Position numbers and translations under genes: made by a program. From contig NZ_MQUS01000032.1 in assembly GCF_001953885.1 (NCBI RefSeq), forward strand, positions 1 to 39,518: a DNA stretch of 39,518 bases, given 5' to 3'. The notes below the pieces were generated by a model. It worked only from the letters and a program-made list of their open reading frames with translations, did no database searches and was not told the origin of the DNA. This DNA is from Streptomyces sp. IMTB 2501 (lineage in GTDB: Bacteria; Actinomycetota; Actinomycetes; Streptomycetales; Streptomycetaceae). The first letter of the stretch is position 1. Every line of letters begins with the position of its first letter. Of this stretch, positions 33,149 to 39,518 are shown piece by piece.

Positions 33149-36100
33149 ATGACCGACGGAGTCAACGGCACGACGGGGCGAGGAGTACGACGCAGGACCG
33201 TTCTGGCCACCGCACTGGGTTCCGTGCCGGTGGTCGTGGCGGGAGGGATCGGCGGGGCCGGTACGTCGCGGGCGGCCGTACCGATCGCCGGGGGCACGGG
33301 AGTGGAAGGACTGACGGTCGAACACCGCACGAACCCGCTGGGCGTGGACGCTGCGAGTCCGAGGTTCGGCTGGCGCATGGTCTCCTCGGCTCACGGCCGC
33401 CGGCAGAGCGCATACCGGATCCTGGTGGCCACCAGCGCCGACCGGCTGCGCGGTGGGCGGGCCGATGTGTGGGACAGCGGCCGCGTCGCCTCGGCGGACT
33501 CGGTCGCCGTACGGTACGCGGGCCCGGCACTGCGACCGTCGGCCCGTTACTTCTGGACGGTCCTGGTCTGGGACGAGGACGGGCGGGCCGTTTCCGACAC
33601 CCCTGTCGCCCGCTTCGAGACCGGTCTGCTGAGCACGGACGGGACGGCCGGCTGGGACGGCGCGCGCTGGATCACCATGGCGGGCAAGAAGCCCAACTCC
33701 CCCGGCGCCCCGCTGCTGCGCCGCGAGAGCGCGCTCCGGGGACGGGTGAGCGCGGCACGCCTGTATGTGTCGGCGCTGGGCGTGTACGAGGTGTACGTCA
33801 ACGGCCGTCGCGTCGCCGTACCGCACGACGGCTCCACCGGCGACTCCACCGGCGGCTCCATCGACGAATCCAACGCCGGATCCACCGAGGAACTGCTCAC
33901 TCCTGGTCACCGGACTGCTCGCGGCCGACCGGAAGGTCACGCTCGCCGCAGTCCTGGGCAACGGCTGGTACAACGGCCGTGTCTCGCAGGGCAGCGTCTA
34001 CTACTCCCAGGACGGCAACCCGCTCGCCCTGAAGGCCAAACTGCTGCTGCGCTACGCCGACGGCTCGACGCAGAGCCTGGTCACCGCACCGGATTCCGGC
34101 TGGAGGGCCACGGACACCGGCCCTTACCGCGCCGACGACATCTATGAGGCCAGACCTATGACGCCCGCCAGGAGCTGCCTGGCTGGACGGCGAACGGCTA
34201 CGACGACTCGGCCTGGTCGGACGTCACCGAGCACCCGTACTGCACCCGCTTCCCCGGCGCCGGGCTCGTCGCCCACCCCGGCGAGAGCGCCCGGCTGACC
34301 TCCGGGTGGGACCGCAGACCGCAGTCCCTCGTCGTCTGCACCGGGGTCGCCGGCCAGGACGGCAGCCCCAACGGAAAGGGCCACATCGTCGTCGACGCCT
34401 CACGCACGGTCACCGACCCCGCCAGGGCCGCCACGGCTCAGGTGACGCTCGCCGACGGCGACACGGCGGTCTTCGACCTGGGGCAGAACATGGTCGGCGT
34501 GCCCCGCTACACCCTGCGCGGCACCGCCGGGGCCCAAGTCACCTTTCGCTTCGGTGAGATGCTCAACGACGCGAGCCAAGGCGCCGACGGCCCAGAGGGT
34601 TCCGTCTACCGCGCCAACCTGCGCAGCGCGAAGGCCACCAGCACCTACACCCTCAAGGGCGACCCGCACGGCGAGGCCCACCAGGACTCGCTCACTTTCT
34701 ACGGATTCCGGTACGCCTCCGTCACCGTGACCGGCGGCCCGGTCACCGTCACGAGCCTGACCGGCAGGGTCGCCACCTCGGCCCTGCGCGAGATCGGCAC
34801 GGTCACCACGGACGACGCCAAGGTCAACCAGCTCATCAGCAACGTCCATTGGGGCCAGCGCGGCAACTACCTGTGGGTCCCCACCGACTGCCCGCAACGC
34901 GACGAACGTCTGGGCTGGACCGGCGACACCCAGCTGTTCTCGAACACCGGCCTGTACAACGTCGACGCCGTCGCCTTCCTGAGTCATTTCGAGGACATCC
35001 TCATCGACTCGCAGCGGGCCTACGGCGAGGACCACGCCCAGTTCACCCATGTCGCACCCGGCAATCGGTACAACTCCCCGGTTCCCGCGAGCGGTTGGGC
35101 GGACTGTGGTGTCGTCGTTCCCTGGACGGTGTGGCAGATGTCCGGCGACACCACCGTCGTCGACCGCAGCTGGGCGGCGATGACGACGTACATGGACTGG
35201 ATCCACCGGCGCACCGGAGACAGCTACGCCGGGCAGGGCGCGATCTACGGTGACTGGCTCGCCTTCCAGCAGACCAGCACCCAGCTCATGAGCGACGTCT
35301 ACTACGGCTACAGCGCGCGGCTCATGGCGGACATGGCCACGGCCACCGGCCGCTCCACCGAGGCCCGCGCCTACGCCGATCTCTTCTCGCACATCAAGCG
35401 AGCCTTCATCACCAAGTACCTGAGCACCGAGGGCAGCCGGCTCACCGTGCGCTCCAGCCTCGGTGAAGCCTCGCCGGTCACGCCCGGCGGCACCACCAAG
35501 ACCGAGGACAACTCCCAGACCGCGCTGCTGTGGGTGCTCAAACTCGGCTTCTACGACACGCAGGCCCAGCGCCGCCAACTGGTCACGCTGCTCGCCGAGA
35601 ACATCGGCAACGACGCCGCCTACAAGGCGGCCCACCCCGGCAGCACGCGCGTCCAGTACGCCGAGAACACCCTCGCCGTCGGTTCCTCGGCGTCAACGTC
35701 CTCGCCCCGGTACTCACCGACGAGGGCCGCGGCGACCTCGCGTACAAGCTGCTCCACCAGAGCGCCATGCCGTCCTGGCTGTACTCCGTCGACAACGGCG
35801 CCACCACCGTCTGGGAGCGCTGGAACTCCTACTCCAGGCAGGACGGCTTCGGCCCGGTCGCGATGAACTCCTTCAACCACTACTCCTACGGCGCGATCAT
35901 GGAGTGGATGTACGAGAGCATGGCCGGCATCGCCAAGGACCCGGCCAACCCCGGCTTCCGCCATTTCTTCCTGCGACCGCACCTCGACCCGACCGGGAGG
36001 ATCACCCATGTCCGCAGCTCGCATGTGTCGCCGTACGGCGAGATCGTCAGCGAGTGGCGGACCGAGCACCGGACACTCACCTACCGGGCGACCGTCCCGG

Positions 36101-36270
36101 CCAACAGCACGGCGACCCTGTCCGTTCCCACCAGCGATGCGTCCACCGTCCGCGAAGGCAAGGCTCCCCTGTCCCGCGCCCAGGGCGTCCGGTACCTGGG
36201 CTTCACGGACGGCACCGCCTCGTACCGGCTGTCCTCGGGGCACTACGAGCTGACGGCATCCCTCAGCTGA
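33149..36270 (+). pseudogene. Tat-secreted GH78 alpha-L-rhamnosidase with three frameshifts
   Basis: ATG 33149 after AAGGG. RGVRRRTVLATALGSVPVVV is a twin-Arg signal. Then come the rhamnosidase domains: LTVEHRTNPLGVDAASPRFG and RQSAYRILVATSADRL (N-terminal fibronectin-like), RLYVSALGVYEVYVNGRRV, GNGWYNGRVSQGSVYYSQDG, FDLGQNMVGVPRYTLRG. The catalytic barrel shows WVPTDCPQRDERLGWTGDTQ, GWADCGVVVPWTVWQMSGDT, IYGDWLAF, and in the last frame TVWERWNSYS and MNSFNHYSYGAIMEWMY. The acid/base glutamates are present. Frames change near 33890 (with a small deletion and a Ser/Thr-Gly repeat), 34160 and 35690. Repairing them gives the usual length of about 1030 residues. Confidence 0.85.
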
Positions 36271-36273
36271 CGT

Positions 36274-37449
36274 TCAGTGGTGCCCATGCTGCATGTGTTC
36301 TCCGTGGTCATGGCCCATTTCGGGTGAGCCGCCCATCATGCGCAACATGGCAGGCCCTCCGGTGCGCAGGAACCGCACCAGGAGCACGGCGGCGAGCATG
36401 AGGAAGGCGATGTTGAGCCAGGTGGTGTAGTTCCAGCTGACTCCTTCCATGGGGACCCTGGCGTCGGCCTGGTCGGGGATCAGGCCGAGGGCGCCGAAGG
36501 CGAACTCCACGATGTATCCGGCGACGACCATCGAGACGTAGAAGGTGCCGAGCAGGAAGGCAGCCATCCTCGCGCCGTAGTACTTCCGGTAGATGTTGAG
36601 GATCGGCAGGATCAGCAGGTCGGCGAAGACGAACGCCACCACGCCGCCGAAGCTGATGCCTCCCTTCCACAGCACCACCGCCAGCGGAACGTTTCCGATG
36701 GAGCACACGAACGAGGCGATCGCCACCAACGGGCCGACGACGGGTCCCCACAGCTTGGCGGCGAGCGGGTGGCCCTCGAAGAAGAAGCCGCGCCAGAACG
36801 AGTCCGGCACCCAGGCGGCGATGGCGCCGGCGATGAGCAGGCCGACGACCAGGTCACGCAGGATCGCCGCCCATTCCATGACGAACACATGGCTGGTGGC
36901 GGTGAAGCCTTCTGCGGAGAACAGCCGGCCGGCGAAGGAGCCGTCACGTCGCACGGACATGTCCATCGCGGCGTGGCCCTCCATCGACCCGGCAAGGCCC
37001 CGTTCCGCCTGTTCACGCGCCTTGCGCAGGAGCCCCGCGCGCAGGAACAGCCGGAAGAGCACGGCCAGCATGACGATCATGATGGGGCCACCGACGAATT
37101 CGGCGGCGGTGAACTGCCAGCCCATCAGCAGCGCCAGGATGACACCGAGTTCGACGACAAGGTTGGTGGAGGCGATCTCGAAGGCCATCGCGGCGGTGAA
37201 GTTCGCGCCCTTGCGGAACAGCGATCGGGCCAGCGCCACCGCGGCGTAGGAGCAGGAAGAGGACGCCACGCCCAGGCCCGCGGACACGGCGAGGGTGCGG
37301 GGCCGGTCGTCGCCGAGCAGGGCGACGACGGTGGACTTGTGGACCACGGCCTGCACGACGGCGGACAGGGCGAAGCCCAGGATTAGGGCCCAGGTGATCT
37401 CCCAGGTCATGGACCCGGTGATCGACAGCGCGTGCAATACGGCGTGCAT
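36274..37449 (-). CDS. permease of the SO_0444/ArsP-like (DUF318) type with His-rich tail
   Basis: ATG 37449, eight bases after AAGG, gives 391 residues. Two homologous sets of membrane helices are separated by a cytosolic loop (RKAREQAERGLAGSMEGHAA). Family motifs are LGVASSSCSYAAVALARSLF, ANFTAAMAFEIASTNLVVEL and, in the second half, ASFVCSIGNVPLAVVLWKGG and VVAFVFADLLILPILNIYRK; the paired Cys (SSCS, FVCSIGN) are typical. The C-terminus is MGHDHGEHMQHGHH, a probable metal-binding tail. Homologues export arsenicals or Cu/Zn; which one is not decided. Its stop is 3 bases from the convergent rhamnosidase stop. The gene faces away from the hydrogenase-like operon. Confidence 0.88.
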   Translation of the reverse strand: MHAVLHALSITGSMTWEITWALILGFALSAVVQAVVHKSTVVALLGDDRPRTLAVSAGLGVASSSCSYAAVALARSLFRKGANFTAAMAFEIASTNLVVELGVILALLMGWQFTAAEFVGGPIMIVMLAVLFRLFLRAGLLRKAREQAERGLAGSMEGHAAMDMSVRRDGSFAGRLFSAEGFTATSHVFVMEWAAILRDLVVGLLIAGAIAAWVPDSFWRGFFFEGHPLAAKLWGPVVGPLVAIASFVCSIGNVPLAVVLWKGGISFGGVVAFVFADLLILPILNIYRKYYGARMAAFLLGTFYVSMVVAGYIVEFAFGALGLIPDQADARVPMEGVSWNYTTWLNIAFLMLAAVLLVRFLRTGGPAMLRMMGGSPEMGHDHGEHMQHGHH

Positions 37450-37699
37450 CTGTGAAGCCTTCCCTCCGAGGTGCGGCGTACGGCCGACGGACACACCCAT
37501 GGCCGGGGAGCCCTCCTGCCGGCCACCAGTCTGCGGCCACGGGACCGTTTCCCCTGGAACGGTTTCCCGGCGGCAAACTCTCCAGAAACCCGGCAAAACA
37601 CAGGAAAAGCGGCGTTACTCCGGACACCGGTCGCCTTGTTGGTCCCCTGCGGAAGTCCTCACCACCACGCGGGAGACGTTCATGGGCCTGTTGGAACCG
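37450..37699. promoter_or_regulatory. permease promoter region and hydrogenase junction
   Basis: This 250-base gap lies between the permease start and the first residues of the hycD-like fragment. It should contain the permease promoter. The right edge, near 37700, is where homology to HycD abruptly begins, so it also marks a deletion or recombination point. A GTTTCCCCTGGAACGGTTTC-like direct repeat (GGTTTCC / CGTTTCC near 37545-37568) is the only feature seen. Confidence 0.4.
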
Positions 37700-38228
37700 A
37701 CGGCTGCTGCTGTCGGTGTTCGCGCTGTCGATACCAGCCGGGACGACCAACGTCCCGGCGATCGTCTCCGGCGCCATCCACCAGCCGGCCCACCTCGCCT
37801 CCCCCGCCGGGCTGCAGGCCGTGGCCGCGCTCGCGGTGGCGGTACTCGCCGAGACCGGCCGGATCCCGGTGGACCACCCCTCCCCCCACCTCGAACTGAC
37901 CATGATTCACGAAGCGATGGTGCTGGAGCACGCCGGGCCCGACCTCGCACTGGTCGAATTCGGCGCCCAGATGCGCCTGACCCTTCCGCTGGGACTGCTG
38001 TCCTCGCTGTTCCTCCCCTGGGGCATCGCCACCGAGACCTCGTTCCTGGCACTGGCCTCGGCGCTCGTGCTGTTCGCGGTGAAGGTGCTGCTGGGGGCGG
38101 CGCTGACCGCGGCTGAGGCCTTCTGGGCCAAGATCCGCCTGTTCCGGGTGCCGGAACTGCTCGCGGGGTCCTTCCTCCTCGCACTGCTCGCGGTGACCGC
38201 CTCCTACTTCCTGAGCGGAGTGTCATGA
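37700..38228 (+). pseudogene. hycD: HycD-like (NuoH-family) hydrogenase membrane subunit, N-terminally truncated
   Basis: The frame starts to match at LLLSVFALSIPAGTTNVPAI and continues VAALAVAVLAETGRIPVDHP, SPHLELTMIHEAMVLEHAGP, DLALVEFGAQMRLTLPLGLL, FWAKIRLFRVPELLAGSFLL. ETGRIPVD(N)PxxHLELTMIHEAM is the quinone-site/ion-path signature of NuoH/HycD/HyfC proteins. Only about 175 of roughly 310 residues are present. No in-frame ATG with ribosome site is seen at the junction; an ATG at 37682 is out of frame and a GTG near 37713 is the first in-frame option. It overlaps hyfE by ATGA. The upstream HyfB-like gene is also missing. Confidence 0.8.
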
Positions 38229-38902
38229 ACGCAGGCCTGACCACCCAGCTGCTCGACCTGGCCTGCGGGGTCTTCCTGCTGGCGGCCGTACTCGTGCTGT
38301 GGCGACATGAACTCGCCGCGATCGTAAGGGCCTTCGCCCTCCAAGGCGTCGCCCTGGGCGCGATCGCCGTGCTGCTCGGCGCGCACGAGGGACGGTGGGA
38401 CCTGAGCGTCGTGGGCCTCGGCATCGGGGTGCTCAGGGCCGGGGTGCTGCCCCATCTCATGCGGCGTGTGCCGGCCGCCCTGGCCGCCGACCGCGAGAGC
38501 GAGGAGGTCCGCGAGACCCAGCCGCTGGTCAACGTCGCCGCCTCGCTGCTCACGGCGGCACTGCTGACGCTGCTGGCCTACGCCGTCGCCCGGCTCCTGA
38601 CCGAGTTGCACCCCACGCCGGCCGCACGCGCTCTGCCGGTGGGTCTCGCCGTCGTCCTGATCGGGTTCTTCGTGCTGGCGACCCGCAGACGGGCGCTGGC
38701 CCAGGTGGTCGGCTTCCTGCTGCTGGACAACGGCATCACCGCCACCGCCTTCCTGGCCACCTCCGGCGTGCCGCTGATCGTCGAACTCGGCGTCTCCTTC
38801 GACGTGCTGCTGGCGGTGCTGGTGCTGCAGATCCTCACCACCCGGATGCGGGAGGCGTTCGGTACGACCGACATCGACGACCTGCGGGAGCTGCACGACT
38901 GA
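38225..38902 (+). CDS. hyfE: hydrogenase-4 subunit E-like membrane protein
   Basis: 225 residues with about seven membrane helices: LLDLACGVFLLAAVLVLWRH, IVRAFALQGVALGAIAVLLG, VVGLGIGVLRAGVLPHLMRR, then a cytosolic loop and VGFLLLDNGITATAFLATSG followed by VPLIVELGVSFDVLLAVLVL. The LxxDNGxxxxA...P..VELG..FD block is the HyfE signature; the protein is a NuoK-like antiporter-type subunit of formate-hydrogenlyase/hydrogenase-4 complexes. It overlaps the hycD-like stop (ATGA) and its own stop overlaps the next start (TGATG), so the operon is translationally coupled. Intact. Confidence 0.9.
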   Translation: MNAGLTTQLLDLACGVFLLAAVLVLWRHELAAIVRAFALQGVALGAIAVLLGAHEGRWDLSVVGLGIGVLRAGVLPHLMRRVPAALAADRESEEVRETQPLVNVAASLLTAALLTLLAYAVARLLTELHPTPAARALPVGLAVVLIGFFVLATRRRALAQVVGFLLLDNGITATAFLATSGVPLIVELGVSFDVLLAVLVLQILTTRMREAFGTTDIDDLRELHD

Positions 38903-39518
38903 TGCCGTATCCATCAGGAGGCGCCGCGCTGCTGCTGACCGCCCCCGCCGCGGTACCGCTGCTCGTCGCCGCCGCGTATGCGCTGACCGGTGCCCGAACG
39001 CCCCGCCCGGCCCCGTTGCTTACGGGTGCGCCACACCCGGTGAGCGCACAGACACCGGTCCTGCTCGACGAGGAACCCGAACCCGAGCCGCCCCCGGAGC
39101 CGTTTCCGGCTGCTTGGGCCGGCATCGTCTCCCCCGTGGCGATCGTGCTGTGCGGGAGCCTGCTGGCCATGGGTGTCCTGGACGAGGGGGCGTTGTCCGC
39201 GTACTCCGGGCTGCTGCGTGCCGATGCCCTGACTGTGTGGATGCTGCTCGTCGTCGGCGCCGTCGCGCTCGTCACGTGCGGCTCGGCGTCCGCGTACCTG
39301 GCGGGCGAACGCGCCGCGGACCGGGCCACGGCCCGTACAGCGCGCCACTACCACGTCCTCGTGCACGCCTTCCTCGCCGCGATGTGTCTGGCCGTGGTGA
39401 GCGGCAATCTCGGCGTGGTGTGGGTCGCCGTCGAGGCCACCACCATCGTCACGGCCTTCCTCGTCGGCCACCGGCGCACCCGCAGTTCGGTGGAGGCCGC
39501 CTGGAAGTACGTGGTGAT
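38902..39518 (+). CDS. hyfF: hydrogenase-4 subunit F-like (NuoL/M-type) antiporter protein, partial
   Basis: The first 205 residues are visible before the window ends. MPYPSGGAALLLTAPAAVPL starts the first membrane helix. A Pro/Glu-rich insert (LLDEEPEPEPPPEPFP) follows, then helices AWAGIVSPVAIVLCGSLLAM, LTVWMLLVVGAVALVTCGSA, a soluble stretch, and HVLVHAFLAAMCLAVVSGNL with GVVWVAVEATTIVTAFLVGH ending in WKYVV. The FxxxMxxxxxxxNLGVxWVxxExTTxxTAxLVGHRR layout with the conserved Glu is that of proton-translocating NuoM/HyfF subunits. The gene start overlaps the hyfE stop. The hydrogenase large and small subunits would be expected beyond the edge. Confidence 0.88.
   Translation, partial: MPYPSGGAALLLTAPAAVPLLVAAAYALTGARTPRPAPLLTGAPHPVSAQTPVLLDEEPEPEPPPEPFPAAWAGIVSPVAIVLCGSLLAMGVLDEGALSAYSGLLRADALTVWMLLVVGAVALVTCGSASAYLAGERAADRATARTARHYHVLVHAFLAAMCLAVVSGNLGVVWVAVEATTIVTAFLVGHRRTRSSVEAAWKYVV

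Noticed and set aside
33046..34032. Overlapping plus-strand frame at the rhamnosidase start
   Set aside because: Arg-rich shadow; the Tat signal and GH78 motifs are in the 33149 frame.
37452..37699. Extension of the hycD-like frame upstream to 37452
   Set aside because: The added residues are antisense to the permease leader, have no membrane helix and match nothing in HycD.

Overview
The window is high-GC actinobacterial DNA, almost certainly from a Streptomyces. The evidence is strong GC3 bias, 2-methylisoborneol genes, a Lrp/methionine-lyase pair, LuxR-type response regulators, a PASTA-free Ser/Thr kinase, small secreted proteins and IS5-family fragments. The mixture of intact accessory genes and many gene fossils is typical of a chromosome arm; that placement is inference.

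Layout. 1-982: secreted alpha/beta hydrolase, cut by the window edge. 1423-4634: terpene locus, with 2-methylisoborneol synthase and geranyl-diphosphate C-methyltransferase (one-base poly-G frameshift) on the minus strand, and a divergent trichodiene-synthase-like terpene cyclase. 4658-5574: fossils of an AraC regulator, a Cys/Met gamma-lyase and its divergent Lrp regulator. 5646-9585: acyltransferase-type membrane protein, a small membrane protein with a strong terminator, and a NarL-type response regulator/histidine kinase pair. 9623-9880: M20 amidohydrolase fossil. 10585-12875: ABC exporter coupled to a MazG-like pyrophosphohydrolase. 13348-16735: small secreted protein, pectate lyase, membrane Ser/Thr kinase.

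16993-18062: an iron-box-like site ahead of a broken PLP decarboxylase of siderophore type. 18063-21758: hydroxyquinol catabolism. The GAF/Fis regulator and FAD hydroxylase are broken, but hydroxyquinol 1,2-dioxygenase and maleylacetate reductase are intact and overlap. 22090-24851: IS5 fragments, a secreted mannose-binding-type lectin and a broken NmrA-like gene. 25059-28048: truncated YceI, an alcohol dehydrogenase pseudogene and a small membrane protein. The last two each sit behind a copy of the same palindromic promoter module, placed as an inverted repeat. A LuxR regulator lacking its receiver domain follows.

28251-29039: two convergent secreted proteins separated by two strong hairpins. 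29397-31783: AraC regulator divergent from an amidase. 32036-32560: IS5 fragment. 33149-36270: Tat-exported GH78 alpha-L-rhamnosidase with three frameshifts. 36274-37449: metal/arsenical-type permease with a His-rich tail. 37700-39518: a hydrogenase-4/formate-hydrogenlyase-like membrane module whose first visible gene (hycD-like) has lost its N-terminal half, followed by hyfE and the start of hyfF.

Most long genes outside the fossils are clean, so the many frameshifts and in-frame stops look mainly like real decay of particular accessory genes rather than poor sequence. Single-base indels in the methyltransferase and rhamnosidase could still be read errors.
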